A DNA stretch of 64,000 nucleotides from Phytophthora colocasiae (GCA_018806915.1 JAGKQI010000028.1:496001-560000), one strand, 5' to 3'. Counted from the first letter of the stretch, positions 1-10,837 are shown. Notes: generated by a model from the sequence alone, not told the origin. Program-made: numbers and translations.

Positions 1-2254
1 CTTCCTCTTCTCCTTCAACAACAGGAGACTCGTGAGACTGAGCGTCGCTTGTGGGTGTCTCGCACACTTCGTAGTCATCGTCCATGACAGCCACGGACGA
101 TGCGTAACTCGAGCGTCCCTCATCTTCCCCACCACTCTCAAAACCGCCATAGTCCTCTGACTCGAAGTCTTCGTTTTCGAGTTCATCAACGAGATCTTGT
201 TCGCCCACTGACAACACGTAGTCAAGGTGACGCAGACTGCGGATGGTCATGGTCATGCGGTGGTCCAGTACGACGGGCTCCTCTCCTTCTACCTTGTCCT
301 TTTCACCTGAAGCTGCAGCATTCTTGCCATTGTTCTCCATACCGAGGTCGGCAAGTGAGAGAGCGTCGTTCGTCAATGTACCGCTCGACAACGGCCCAGC
401 GCTCATGCTGAACGTGTTAAACGATAAGTTCTTGGATAACCGGCCACCCGAACTCGGACGTTGGATCGGTGTGGACGACTGCGTTGATGTTGACGTTGAC
501 GGGCGGGGGCCAACTGAGTATCCGAGGCCGGACTCCTCCTGGTTAGGACCGCGACTCTGGTTGAAGCTGCTTGGGCCACGGCTGAAGCCAAGACTGCTGG
601 TGGCTGTGCTTCCTCGGCTGTTCATATCGCTGCCGCGACCTAGCACGACAGTAGCGTAAGTGTTCCTTTCCGACGAGAAACTGTGTCTGGAGTTCGTTGT
701 AGAGATGGCCGATGACGCGCGCGTGCGGCCACGGGCGCGAACCCATAGCTCCTGACGAGCGATCTCCAACGCGCTCTCGTCGCTGACACTGGCGACGCAC
801 TTCTTGCAGAAGTTAATGGACGACTGCGTTACCTGCGAGTTGAGCGTATCGCTGCTGAGCTTGCGCACGATACGGCAGCGGTTGCAGATCTGCTCGCAGC
901 ACAATTGGCACAGCACAGTCTTCGAAAGCACTCCGGTTTTACCGCGACAAACACCACACTGACGACGGTGAGCTGTGGAGCTGTAGTTACTGCGCTGGGA
1001 CACAGGTTCCATCGCCGTCGACTCGCGCACACTCGACTCGTTAACCGGTGTGAGCGCAGAGAGGCCGCCCCGAGTGGACCGAATAACGCTGGCGCCCAGT
1101 GCGTGGCCGCCTCGAGAAGACGTGACACTGCCCATGCCCATGGCTGACGGACGTTCGTTCTGTAAGCAGAATGCGAGCTTCTTGTTGTGCGCACAGGACA
1201 CGGACTTCCAACAGTTGCTAAGCGCTGTGGCTGCTGACCGCACAGCCATGCGGTTGAAGACGTGGCCGCTCGGATCAACGGAAGCTGTCATGAAAACTTG
1301 CACGCGGTTGTTGCCCGTCTCCTCGAAGATGTAGCAGCTCGACACCTTGGCACGCAGGATGCGGTGTTCGTGCAGTTCCCGGCACGCCGGGATGTCGATT
1401 GAGTGCATGAGGTGGAAGCCCACGCGCGAGTTATCAGGTCGCATCATGATACCGGAGAACTCGAGGACGACAAAGTCACGGGGCAAAACGATGCGCGCAG
1501 CACCGCGGTGTTTGGCGCGGACAAACCACTTGATACCCAGGAAGCGGAACGGGTCAGCAGGCGACGGGCTCTTCATCTCGCGTAGCACGGCGCAGTCGGC
1601 GATGTGCTCGCCGAGGTACGAGCTGCGAAGGCGAACGGATGATGCATTTGGCGACACAACGCCGTACATGACGTCGTCTAGAGACCCACGCAGGTTGCCA
1701 ACAGCAAGGAGCCTCGGCAGACCCGAGGAAGCATCGTCGTCCAAATTGGCGTACGCGCCCGTCGTGAGGCGCGGCTCGGACAGTAAACCACCACTGCTGT
1801 AGCTGTCGTTGCCGGTTGTGCCGCGGCTGTCTTCTGTGGGGTCCAGATCCCTGTTCTTCCTAGGAGACGGAGGCACGAAACCGCGTCCACTGTTGAGCGA
1901 GATGGTGGGGTTCCTGCCGTCCGAGAGATCGGAGGTCAGCGGCCCCGACCGGCGCGCATTCTGACTGGGTCGGCTGCTGGTATTGGAAATGGCGCTCTGG
2001 TACAGTGCAAGACTGGCTGGGGCTGGCGGACGCACGCCGTCCACTACGCGCTCGCGGTAGATGGAGACGCCATCTCGTGTGCGCACAGTCTTCCATCGTC
2101 GGCCGTCCACGCGCTTGCGGTCGTGCATGACGAACTGGTCATATTCAGCGAGCGTTGCCTTGATGAGGGTGTTGGCGAGCTGTTCGTAGTTCTGCTCCTG
2201 GTTTTCTGATAGCTCCAGCGGCGGGAAAAGGTTCTTAGGCAACGGGAATTTCAT
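1..2254 (-). CDS. START-like / FYVE-type zinc-finger protein, C-terminus beyond window
   Basis: The frame is open without a stop for 751 codons from the ATG at 2254 to the left edge, so the C-terminus is missing. The N-terminus begins MKFPLPKNLFPPLEL, typical of a large oomycete family. A START-like lipid-binding region covers roughly residues 190-400. A cysteine-rich FYVE-like zinc finger follows at about residues 433-486, with four CxxC-type pairs from CGVC to CKKC. The remainder is Ser/Thr-rich and then acidic. Such proteins are thought to bind lipids or phosphoinositides at endosomal membranes; that role is inferred from the domains. The gene at 19769-21586 is a paralog with the same architecture. 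The start was chosen as the first ATG of the open frame, in a GCC-rich context. No intron was seen. Confidence 0.85.
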   Translation of the reverse strand, partial: MKFPLPKNLFPPLELSENQEQNYEQLANTLIKATLAEYDQFVMHDRKRVDGRRWKTVRTRDGVSIYRERVVDGVRPPAPASLALYQSAISNTSSRPSQNARRSGPLTSDLSDGRNPTISLNSGRGFVPPSPRKNRDLDPTEDSRGTTGNDSYSSGGLLSEPRLTTGAYANLDDDASSGLPRLLAVGNLRGSLDDVMYGVVSPNASSVRLRSSYLGEHIADCAVLREMKSPSPADPFRFLGIKWFVRAKHRGAARIVLPRDFVVLEFSGIMMRPDNSRVGFHLMHSIDIPACRELHEHRILRAKVSSCYIFEETGNNRVQVFMTASVDPSGHVFNRMAVRSAATALSNCWKSVSCAHNKKLAFCLQNERPSAMGMGSVTSSRGGHALGASVIRSTRGGLSALTPVNESSVRESTAMEPVSQRSNYSSTAHRRQCGVCRGKTGVLSKTVLCQLCCEQICNRCRIVRKLSSDTLNSQVTQSSINFCKKCVASVSDESALEIARQELWVRARGRTRASSAISTTNSRHSFSSERNTYATVVLGRGSDMNSRGSTATSSLGFSRGPSSFNQSRGPNQEESGLGYSVGPRPSTSTSTQSSTPIQRPSSGGRLSKNLSFNTFSMSAGPLSSGTLTNDALSLADLGMENNGKNAAASGEKDKVEGEEPVVLDHRMTMTIRSLRHLDYVLSVGEQDLVDELENEDFESEDYGGFESGGEDEGRSSYASSVAVMDDDYEVCETPTSDAQSHESPVVEGEEE

Positions 2255-3716
2255 GGCGGCGGCGGTGTCCGCGGCCGGCCGTTTCCGCTGTTGCGCTTTC
2301 TGAAGTAGTCGGACCGCGTTACTGTAGTCCGAATGGATTTCGAGTCACTTGCTACGCTTGACTCGCCTAATGCAGCAAGGTGAGGGAAGTTACGTAGAAA
2401 TACTAGCGGAATTAGCTAGTGATAGACCGGCGGGGCGAGCGCTTCCGGCCTGCGGTCGTTTGGCGAATGGCACGGTGGAAGAAGCGCGGCTGGGCTGGAT
2501 TTACGCACACTGCTAAATACCTGTCCCGGACAGGTCCCGGACAGTGTCCGCTCTGCAACATCGCCCAGCAGATCTCCAGGCACTTTTACAACGCAACGAC
2601 GGGCGCTACGTCGTCTGTCCACACCTATCATCAAGCAAGATCCTGCCGTAATGACACATCCCGGACGATACTTGTCTTAGTAACTCACTCATTGACAATG
2701 AGTCATTGTGGTCCTTCCAGACAGCATGTGTCAATCTGCCCTTTTCACAGAACCCCGTCGCCTACGTACGTGTCGTTGTGAGCTGGGGCTCAGCAGTTTA
2801 CATTTTCACGGCATGGCACACACACATGTGACTTACAGGAATACTTTTGCTCGCTTGCTGGCAGAAATTGCTGCGTCGCTCGCGCCATTGCATGAGGAAG
2901 ATGGCGATGGCTTGGCCTATTTTTCAAGCAAAGATTGCGAAGATTGCAGCGCAAAATATTGGCGCGGCAGCTGTAGCTCTGCTGGCAAAGTTGACCAGCC
3001 AGTCGCTGGTCCGCGTAGAAGAGCCCCCAGGTCTTGGTAGAAGAGAGCTCTTGGCCTTGGGCTGGCTGCTTGGGAAGGGAAGTTGTGGGCAGTTCGCGTC
3101 TGCGTTGAAGCAGTTTGTGGCTCTACTGCCTCTACGGTGCTTGGAAAACTAAAACTTGACAGGAGATTGAGCTCTACATAAAGTTATCATCACGTTCGTC
3201 TCCATCGAGTAAGATTCCGTCTTCTCTTGATTCCAAAACTGTTTTTCGCCTCGTTAAACGACCTGTCTTGTTGCCGCCTTCAGACGAAGCATGATGCTCT
3301 ACCTATTCAAACTGCGTCTTCACGTCCTCACGATTAAGGCGAGGTTGCCACCGCTGTCCGATCTTGCTTGTTGAAGGTGGCGTGAGCTTGTGTAGCCAGC
3401 AGGATGAGGCGATTCGCGTTTCACACGTCGAACCTGGCTCGGCCTTGGGCTTGTGAGTCAAGCAAGCAAGATGTGTCCGCGTTTCAACAGAAAGTTTTTC
3501 CAGGCCAAAGGGTAATGGTGAAGGGATCATGCGATGGGATGGCGACAACAGTAATGCACTCTACCAACTCTTGCATCCACATTTCCTAGGAACCTGTGGA
3601 GATTACGTCCTTCAGCCTCGCAGCACCAAACTTTTCAGCTGTGCTGGGCAGGGATGAAAGTAAACGCAACACTACATGTAGTTATATTTGCTTGTCATAC
3701 CGAAGCTTTCACCCGT
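2255..3716. other. Intergenic region
   Basis: No supported gene. It holds the divergent upstream region of the START/FYVE gene and the 3' flank of the first carboxylesterase. Short open frames (the longest about 110 codons) have no recognisable domain, signal peptide or paralog in the window. Confidence 0.5.
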
Positions 3717-5384
3717 CTAACTGGTAGCGTTGTACAGGCTGTGGATGTACGCGATTGCTTCGGCGCGGAACAGGTCCGGCTCGATGTATGCCACGTCGGT
3801 CACGTTGGTGTCGAACACAATATTCTGCGGGTTGTCGAGGGAGTACTGCGGCCACTCGACGTCTGTCACGTTGTTGTTGTTGGGCGTCTGGTCCACGATG
3901 AAGCTTGCCCACATGCGGGTCATTACGCGCGCGAGTTGCTTGAAGCTGTCTGGTGTATTCAGGAACGGATCTACTGCCACGGACGTGCTGTACCCGTTGC
4001 CTTCCAGGTTGTAGAACACGAACGCAACTTCCTGGAAGTGCGTCGAGCCGAGATACTGCGAGATGCCGTTCACCAGCACGTTAAACCGGTAGCTGTACAC
4101 GGGAACGCCGTCCTTCGCCCACATCTGGGACATAAAGCGACGAGGGCCGTGCTGGTTGTTGTCTCCAGCGTACGCCTCCACTCGCTTGTACATGTATCCG
4201 TACGTCGTGTCATTGCCCGGGCGACCGTCAAGCGTGGCGGGGATGCCGATCTGCGGAATGTCTGGGTACATCAACAGCAACACCTGGGCCTCCTCATCGC
4301 TGTAGCCCATGGTTCCAACCAGGTACTCGTTCGTGTCAATGCCGGTCTTGCCGAACGCTGTGCCCTCGTCAAAGTTGGCACCGTGCAGAATCGGCACATG
4401 CACGAACTTGCCCTCACCGATGAGTTTCGGGCCAACGTCCGTCAGGAAATCTCCATCGACGGACGGTGCGTACATGGCCGAAGTAGCAGCAGAGCTGTTG
4501 AATACCGCAGACAGTGTATCAATCGGGACCTGGCGAAGACATTCTAGAGAGTCCTCAGCCGAGCTGCAGTTCGCAGCGTCGATGATTTTGTTGTAGTTGA
4601 CGTCCCACGCCGATGCATTTTTGAAGCTCTTGGGCCAGTACGCGGAAGCACCCGACTCCATTACGGCGCTACGGAACAGGCCGTCGTCACGACCGTCGTA
4701 TGCAACGAGCTGGTACCCGATACTGCGCGCACCTGCACTTTCACCCCAAACGGTGACCTTGCTCGCGTCGCCGCCGAAAGCTGCAATGTTCTCCTGCACC
4801 CAGTGCAACGCCAGACGCTGGTCCTTCAACGCCAGATTTGCCACGCCAGCCTGGTGGACGGCAGTTCCGGACATGAAGCCGAAGGCCTGCAGACGGTAGT
4901 TCAACGTGACGCCGATGAACGGCTTGCCGGCAGTCACAGCCTCTTGAATGATGTACGACAGGTTGTAGCGAGGGTCACTACCACTACCTTGGGTAAGGCC
5001 GCCGCCGTGGATCCACACACCGACAGGCAAGCTATCTCCCTCAGAGACGTTGCTCGGGCGAACCACGCTGATCGTCAAGCAGTCCTCTGATACAACGTTG
5101 CCCAGCACCCACGTATCGCTGCCGTAGCCGTAGCACATTGGGGAATACTCCGTCGCATTTCTGACGCCGGTCCAGGTCGTGTTCAGTGGCTCTGGATTCC
5201 GAAAGCGAAGACTGTTCACGGGTGGTTGTGCGTATGGCATTCCGAGAAAGTAGTCCTGGTCGTATGTGGACTGGTATACACCGGAGTACGAGCCATTCTT
5301 GACGGTGACGGTCGGGACGTCCGAGGCAGTGGTTGGAACGGCCAGCAGCGCAGCAGCCGCGATCAGGTTCAATAAGGAGTGCAT
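3717..5384 (-). CDS. Secreted type-B carboxylesterase (CE1)
   Basis: A 555-residue alpha/beta hydrolase of the carboxylesterase type B family, predicted to hydrolyse ester bonds outside the cell. The ATG at 5384 starts a clear signal peptide (MHSLLNLIAAAALLAVPTTA). The open frame extends 26 codons further upstream, but that stretch is basic and not hydrophobic. The oxyanion-hole motif HGGG is at about residues 126-129. The nucleophile elbow GESAG puts the catalytic serine at 216. Glu340 (in FDEG) and His449 (in STHFQE) complete the expected triad. There are many N-glycosylation sequons. It is the first of four paralogs interleaved with GH3 genes. The substrate is unknown. Confidence 0.9.
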   Translation of the reverse strand: MHSLLNLIAAAALLAVPTTASDVPTVTVKNGSYSGVYQSTYDQDYFLGMPYAQPPVNSLRFRNPEPLNTTWTGVRNATEYSPMCYGYGSDTWVLGNVVSEDCLTISVVRPSNVSEGDSLPVGVWIHGGGLTQGSGSDPRYNLSYIIQEAVTAGKPFIGVTLNYRLQAFGFMSGTAVHQAGVANLALKDQRLALHWVQENIAAFGGDASKVTVWGESAGARSIGYQLVAYDGRDDGLFRSAVMESGASAYWPKSFKNASAWDVNYNKIIDAANCSSAEDSLECLRQVPIDTLSAVFNSSAATSAMYAPSVDGDFLTDVGPKLIGEGKFVHVPILHGANFDEGTAFGKTGIDTNEYLVGTMGYSDEEAQVLLLMYPDIPQIGIPATLDGRPGNDTTYGYMYKRVEAYAGDNNQHGPRRFMSQMWAKDGVPVYSYRFNVLVNGISQYLGSTHFQEVAFVFYNLEGNGYSTSVAVDPFLNTPDSFKQLARVMTRMWASFIVDQTPNNNNVTDVEWPQYSLDNPQNIVFDTNVTDVAYIEPDLFRAEAIAYIHSLYNATS

Positions 5385-5997
5385 GGTAGCGATGATCTTT
5401 ATCCGGGTTTGTCGTCGACTATTCCGATAGCGAGGAAGACGGAGAGTGAGGTGGTGAGTCAACCTCGCGACTTCGTCATCGCAAAGGATTGGTGGTCAAT
5501 GTTTGGACAACTGCAACTTGCTCGATCCCGCCGGATGTGTCCGAGGAATCAAGGGCAAGCATCGCGACAAGTTTGTTGACGGCGCTCAAATGTGCACCAG
5601 GGATAAATTCTATCCAGCCGGTGTACTGGGACGGAGGCTCTGGTCACTCGCGCGGACAGTGTTTGCCGTGAATTGTGTAGCGTCAATGGCGCTAATAGTC
5701 TTGATTCAAGACGAGAACAAAGGCGGCCAGAGTTCGGTAATCGACCGTTTGAAAACCTGAAAGATTTGTGGTTGAAGGAGGCTTGAGTTGAAGCGACTGA
5801 TAAATGTGGTAAGTTACCAGTGGTAGCCAAGGCTCCTAACGTGCTCGTCAAGTTGGTTGCATTGGTAAGATGTCTGTTGGTTGCGTTGGTAGGATGTCTA
5901 AAGCTGCCACGAGTGCAAGGTATGATAGTACGGTCGTACTTACGGCCGTGAGCATATTTGCATGTGCCTTTGCGATTCATAAGTATGCAATTATCAA
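5385..5997. other. Intergenic region between CE1 and GH3-1
   Basis: Holds the CE1 5' flank and the GH3-1 3' flank, with a small tandem repeat described separately. No gene is supported. Homology with the second GH3 copy stops at the GH3 stop codon, so this flank is unique to copy 1. Confidence 0.5.
5852..5899. repeat. 24-bp tandem repeat, two units
   Basis: Two adjacent 24-bp units beginning GTTGGTTGC and ending GATGTCT, differing at two positions. No function is evident. Confidence 0.7.
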
Positions 5998-8631
5998 TTA
6001 CAGCTGCACTTTTCCAGTGAACACCGCCGCCTCCGCGTTCTTGCTGATGTACAAGGGTCGTTCGCCCTTAGCCACCTCCCAGCTCGTCGAGTTCACGTTG
6101 TAGAAGCTCAGCTGCTTCTCACGAACGCCAATAGTGACGGTCGTACTCGCACCAGCCTCCAGCTCCACATTCGCGAAGCCAACCAGAGTAGACGCAGCGA
6201 ACTTCACGTCCGGGTAGGCTGTCACGGCGTCCGTCGGCGGACCAATGTACACCTGCGGCACCTCAACGCCCTTGACGCTACCAGTGTTCGTAACTGTGAA
6301 GGACACACTGAAGACGGAATCGGTGTCGTCCGGACTGCACGAAACCTCGTAGTTCAGGCCGCTGTTGCTCTGCTGCTGCGCCGTGTCGGATGCCGCGAAG
6401 TTCGGGTTACTGTACTCGAACGACGTGTAGCTGAGACCATAGCCGAACGGGAACAGAACGCTCGTGTTCGTGTGCGTGTACCAGCGGTAGCCGTTGTTCA
6501 GGCCCTCACTGAACGTCGCGTTGCCGCTCTCCGTCGCCACACGCTCCGGGTAGTCCGGATTGCGGGTCATCGACGAGTCTAAGCTGGTCGGATAGGTCAC
6601 CGGCAGGCGGCCTTGAGGCACGTTGTTGCCGAGCAGCAAATCGGCCGTGGCCCAACCGCCTTCTTGGTTCGGGTACAGCATCTCCAACACGGCAGCCACG
6701 TTGTCTAGCCACGGCATCAGCACAGGCTCCGCGTTGTTCAGAACCACCACGGTGTTCGGATTCACAGCAGCCACCTTCGTCACCAGTTCGTCCAGGCCGT
6801 CGTCCAGCGTCAGACCCGTCTGGGCGGGGCTATTGGCGAACGCGAACACGATTGGCGTCTCGACCTCCTTGGCGACGTCAACTGCGATCTGGATGTTGGC
6901 AGCGCGCTGAGCGGGGGTCACCCATGTCAGACGCACAGACGTCGGCTCGTCGAGTAGACCGACGATGTTTGCCTCCAGGTCGTGCCAGCCTTCCTTCAGA
7001 TACACGTACGACTTGATGTTGTCCCAGTTGTCACGTGTGGCGATCGAGTTACTCCAAGGCTTGACGCCGCCGTCACCGTACAGACGGTACCCTTCGCCAA
7101 CTTCAGAGCCGTTAAGGCTGAACGTGCCAAGTGCCCAGATCGCGCCATAGTCTGGGTTTGTGTGGTTCTCCCACTTGGGAATTGCACGCGCAAACGAGAA
7201 CGTGTAGTACCCGTCCGTCTCTGCGTAAACTTCTCCTTGCCATGTGTACGATGCGTTCTTCGGCAGAGCAGAGGTGCCCGTGAAGTATACAATGTCGTCC
7301 TCCGAGCTTCCGCCCAGACTGTCGTTGCGACTCAGTCCCGGGTTGCCCTTCAGGTTGCGCAGGTGGGTTGACGGAATGATAGTTCCCTCTTGATCCACGC
7401 CGACGGCGTTCGCGACGTCCTCCCCGAGACGAGACTTGAGAGCCTCGAGAGTCGAGACCTGACGCTCCGGAATGCCGTATGCGCGCTCCGCGAAGTTCGT
7501 GCCGTGCGTGTACTGCACGCCGTTGGGCCCAATCACCGCGATGGATGTGCCCGACTTGATCGGCAGCGTGTTGTTGTCGCTCTTGAGCAGAACGCCCGAC
7601 TTGACAGCGATGTCGTACGAGATCTTGGCGTGGTCCTCCACCACGTCCGACGGCAGTGGGGACGATCCCTCAGTGGTTGTGCCAAGCAGGCCAAACTCGT
7701 CGTACTTGGCCAGGATGTGACCCACGGCGCGGTTCAGGTACGACTCGCTCAGGTTCTGCGATACGTAGATGTACTCGTACAGCGCGTCGTAGTACGAACC
7801 GGTGGGCATCTCCAGGTCCATTCCGGCGATGAGACTTTCGGCCGTCGAGTGTGTGGCACCCCAGTCACTCATGACGATGGCAGAGCTGTTGTAGTCATCG
7901 CGCATGGTGTTGAACAGCGGCTCGTACTGGCAGGCCGGGATGCCGTTGATTTGCGCGTACGAGCACATGAGTGTGGCGGCGTTGCCCTCCTGCAGCAGCG
8001 TACCAGGAGCAACCCAGTAGAGTTCCTGCAGCGTCTGCAAGTCCACGATGCTGTTGGTGTCACCAGCACTTGCACCGGTGGACGACGGTCCGATCTGCTT
8101 GGCGTTGGCCATGGATCCTTGATCCTGCAGACCCTTGACGCCCTGGATACCAAGACGGGCGTTCAGGTACGGGTCCTCGCTGTAGGACTGCCAGAAGTTT
8201 CCTTCCACGGGGTCACGCAGAATGTTGACCCGTGGTGATAGCGCCACCGCCATGTTGAACAGCTTGGCCTCTTTGCCTGTGATCACGCCGTGCTGGTACG
8301 CGGCGTTGAGTGACCAGGTAGCAGCGACGTTGAGTTGTGTGGGTGGACCCGTGGCGTTCTGTACAATGTTGATACCAGCCTCACCGTCCGCGAGTCGGAT
8401 GGCTGGGATACCCTGCGACGTGATGGGGACGCTGTAGCCAGCCTGTTGCTGGTTGCCGTCGGAGTCGACAGCACCGTGAACAAGACTGACCTTCTCCTCG
8501 GCGGAGAGAGCTTCGATGATAGCGTCGACCTTGTCGTTGCCTGTGCGCCAGGAGACAGTGGCGAGGGGGTCTCCTGCGCTTACGAGTTGCGTGCAGAGGG
8601 CTATGGCGATCCCCCAGGTAACGGAAACCAT
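5998..8631 (-). CDS. Secreted GH3 family beta-glucosidase (GH3-1)
   Basis: An 877-residue glycoside hydrolase family 3 protein, expected to release glucose from beta-glucosides. The ATG at 8631 begins a signal peptide (MVSVTWGIAIALCTQLVSAG). The open frame continues 70 codons upstream, but the second GH3 copy diverges there and an initiator-like element lies within that stretch. The order is GH3 N-domain (about 35-350) with nucleophile Asp256 in VMSDWG, GH3 C-domain, a PA14-like insert (about 490-600), and a C-terminal Fn3-like domain. Where many GH3 enzymes have a substrate-binding Lys-His pair, this one reads AKQIG. It is intact, unlike the near-identical inverted copy at 12291-14926. Confidence 0.92.
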   Translation of the reverse strand: MVSVTWGIAIALCTQLVSAGDPLATVSWRTGNDKVDAIIEALSAEEKVSLVHGAVDSDGNQQQAGYSVPITSQGIPAIRLADGEAGINIVQNATGPPTQLNVAATWSLNAAYQHGVITGKEAKLFNMAVALSPRVNILRDPVEGNFWQSYSEDPYLNARLGIQGVKGLQDQGSMANAKQIGPSSTGASAGDTNSIVDLQTLQELYWVAPGTLLQEGNAATLMCSYAQINGIPACQYEPLFNTMRDDYNSSAIVMSDWGATHSTAESLIAGMDLEMPTGSYYDALYEYIYVSQNLSESYLNRAVGHILAKYDEFGLLGTTTEGSSPLPSDVVEDHAKISYDIAVKSGVLLKSDNNTLPIKSGTSIAVIGPNGVQYTHGTNFAERAYGIPERQVSTLEALKSRLGEDVANAVGVDQEGTIIPSTHLRNLKGNPGLSRNDSLGGSSEDDIVYFTGTSALPKNASYTWQGEVYAETDGYYTFSFARAIPKWENHTNPDYGAIWALGTFSLNGSEVGEGYRLYGDGGVKPWSNSIATRDNWDNIKSYVYLKEGWHDLEANIVGLLDEPTSVRLTWVTPAQRAANIQIAVDVAKEVETPIVFAFANSPAQTGLTLDDGLDELVTKVAAVNPNTVVVLNNAEPVLMPWLDNVAAVLEMLYPNQEGGWATADLLLGNNVPQGRLPVTYPTSLDSSMTRNPDYPERVATESGNATFSEGLNNGYRWYTHTNTSVLFPFGYGLSYTSFEYSNPNFAASDTAQQQSNSGLNYEVSCSPDDTDSVFSVSFTVTNTGSVKGVEVPQVYIGPPTDAVTAYPDVKFAASTLVGFANVELEAGASTTVTIGVREKQLSFYNVNSTSWEVAKGERPLYISKNAEAAVFTGKVQL

Positions 8632-9151
8632 GATGTTCGCAGTTTGCACGTCGATTGTGTTGGTGTGTGCTGTTGATGGCAAATTGGCGAATGAGTTTGA
8701 GCTGTGGAGTTTTCTTGGTCGATACAAGGCGTCGGGTGTACATGTACTCCTCGTATTGCATGTATGCAAGTACGTTTTATGATGTTGAAGTCCTTCAACC
8801 TTCAAGCATAAACGCTTGCATCTTGCTGCTTGGACAAGCAAAGTTTATGCTTGTCATCTACGGATGGTTCACCGTGACTGCTGCAAAAGGCAGTCTGCGC
8901 CGAAAGCACAAGGAGCAGTGAGTACAGCACACATGAAGTACGAGCTTACTTGATTCATTTCCCATGCAATGCCGTTTGTCGCGTTGCGACTCCAAGCAAT
9001 TCTTCAGAGCCCACGGTTTGCGACCAGTAGCCAACGTCTGAGTCAGCAATTGCACATACTGTTCATACGAATGGGACAAAGCTCAGTTGCTTTATCTTGT
9101 TAATCAAAACTCGACGTTATTGCCACACTTAAAACACTAGCGCCCCATTCT
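8632..9151. other. Intergenic region between GH3-1 and CE2
   Basis: Contains the GH3-1 promoter and the CE2 3' flank. No gene is supported. Confidence 0.5.
8681..8694 (-). promoter_or_regulatory. Oomycete initiator-like element upstream of GH3-1
   Basis: On the minus strand this reads TCATTCGCCAATTT, close to the oomycete initiator consensus (CATTYYNCAWTTT). It lies about 50 nt before the GH3-1 ATG, a usual spacing for this compact promoter type. Confidence 0.6.
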
Positions 9152-10837
9152 TTAGGCTGTGGCGTTATACAGACTTGTCAGGTACGCAATTCCCTCGGCA
9201 CGGTACGTGTCCGGTGCAATGTAGGCGAGTTCCGTTACGTTGGCGTCGAACACGATGTTCTGCGCACTTTCGGATGTGTATTCGGGCCACTCCAGCGCCG
9301 TCAAACCGTTCTCGTTCGGGTTCTTGTGCACGATGAAACTCGCCCACATGCGGGTCATCACGCGCGCAAGTTGCTTGTAACTCTCGGGCTTCTCCAGGAA
9401 AGGGTCGGTGGCCACGGAGTTGTTGTAGCCATCGCCCAGCAAGTTGTAGAACACGAACGCGACCTCGACGAAGTGTGTGGATCCGATGTACTCATTGTTA
9501 CCAGCCGTCAGGACGTTGAAGATGTAGCTGTAGCTCGGCACGTCGTTAGCAGCCCAAATCTCCGACAGGTAGCGACGTGGAGCGTGCATGATCACATCAC
9601 CGCCGTACGCAGCAGCGCGTTTGTACATGGTGCCGTATCCAGAGTCCGCCGCCGGACGGCCGTGCAACGTGCCGGGGATTCCGATTTCCGGGATGTCCGG
9701 GTACACTTCCTTGAGGACTGCGGCGGTCTCGTCAGTCTCGCCCATTGTATCGATCAGGAACGACACAAACTCTTCGGTTGTGTTGACAGTAGCCCCACCA
9801 ACACCGAAGGCCGAACCTTCGTCGTTGTTCACGCCGTGAAGAATGGGGACGTGGACGAATTTTCCCTCGGTAAGAAGTGCCGGGCCCACGTCGGTGAGGA
9901 AATCGCCATCGACGATCGGGCGATACGAAGCCGAAGACGCAACGGAGCTGTTGAAAATGGACGAAAGCGTCTCGGCCGGGACCTGGCGCAGACAATCTAA
10001 CGTGTCGGCAGCGGAACTGCAGTTTGCCGCAGCGGTAATGTTGTTGTAGTAGACGTCCCACTCGGTCGTGTTCATGTACGTCGACGGCACCTTAGCAGGA
10101 GCACCAGACTCCATAATTGCAGCACAGTACAGGCCATCGTCGCGTCCGTCGTACGCAAGAAGCTGGTAGCCAACGCTCATAGCTCCAGCGCTCTCACCCC
10201 AGATCGTGACTTGGTTAGGGTCACCGCCGAACGCGGCGATGTTTTCCTGCACCCAGTGAAGAGCCAAGTGCTGGTCCTTCAGCCCGAGGTTCGACACGCC
10301 GGCAGCCTTAACGGCACTGCCCCACAGGAACCCCCATGCCTGTAGACGGTAGTTAATACTCACGCCTATGAACGGCATACCGGCGTCAGTGGCCTCCTTG
10401 ATAATGTATGACTGGTTGTAGCGAGGATCACGGGAGCCGCCCTCTGTAAAGCCTCCACCGTGAATCCACACAGCAACAGGAAGGGCAGCCCCCTTGGAGA
10501 CGCCGGTCGGGCGAACCACATTGACCGTCAGGCAGTCTTCGGAGATGACATTGCCCAGAACCCACTGGTCACTGCCGTAGCCGTAGCACTCTGGAGAGTA
10601 CTCTGTAGCATTCTTGGGCTCGGTCCAAGTGGTGTTCAGCGACTCAGGGTTACGGAAGCGGAGGTCTCCGACGGGAGGTTGTGCGTAGGGCATTCCGAGA
10701 AACAAGTCCTGGTCGTAAGTTTCTTGGTAGACACCGTAGTACGAGCCATTCTTGATTGCGACCGTCGGGACATCAGCGGCAGAAGCCAACGCAGACAGGA
10801 ACGACCCGATGGCGAGGATGAAAGCTAGCGGTCTCAT
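9152..10837 (-). CDS. Secreted type-B carboxylesterase (CE2)
   Basis: A 561-residue paralog of CE1 with the same fold and predicted role. The ATG at 10837 starts a signal peptide (MRPLAFILAIGSFLSALASA). Upstream in-frame codons reach 10960 but pass an initiator-like element, so the internal ATG is preferred. Catalytic residues are Ser216 in GESAG, Glu340 in NNDEG and His455 in STHFVE; HGGG is at about 126-129. It lies between the two inverted GH3 copies and is intact. Confidence 0.9.
   Translation of the reverse strand: MRPLAFILAIGSFLSALASAADVPTVAIKNGSYYGVYQETYDQDLFLGMPYAQPPVGDLRFRNPESLNTTWTEPKNATEYSPECYGYGSDQWVLGNVISEDCLTVNVVRPTGVSKGAALPVAVWIHGGGFTEGGSRDPRYNQSYIIKEATDAGMPFIGVSINYRLQAWGFLWGSAVKAAGVSNLGLKDQHLALHWVQENIAAFGGDPNQVTIWGESAGAMSVGYQLLAYDGRDDGLYCAAIMESGAPAKVPSTYMNTTEWDVYYNNITAAANCSSAADTLDCLRQVPAETLSSIFNSSVASSASYRPIVDGDFLTDVGPALLTEGKFVHVPILHGVNNDEGSAFGVGGATVNTTEEFVSFLIDTMGETDETAAVLKEVYPDIPEIGIPGTLHGRPAADSGYGTMYKRAAAYGGDVIMHAPRRYLSEIWAANDVPSYSYIFNVLTAGNNEYIGSTHFVEVAFVFYNLLGDGYNNSVATDPFLEKPESYKQLARVMTRMWASFIVHKNPNENGLTALEWPEYTSESAQNIVFDANVTELAYIAPDTYRAEGIAYLTSLYNATA

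Noticed and set aside
2847..3152. 101-codon ORF in the left intergenic region
   Set aside because: No signal peptide, domain or paralog; length is expected by chance at this GC content.
3654..4547. 297-codon ORF on the plus strand opposite CE1
   Set aside because: Shadow of a GC-rich gene; no domain, and similar open frames lie opposite the other esterases (9326-10000) only because the sense codons are conserved.
7390..8238. 282-codon ORF opposite GH3-1
   Set aside because: Mirror frame of GH3; its copy opposite GH3-2 is interrupted and has no recognisable domain.
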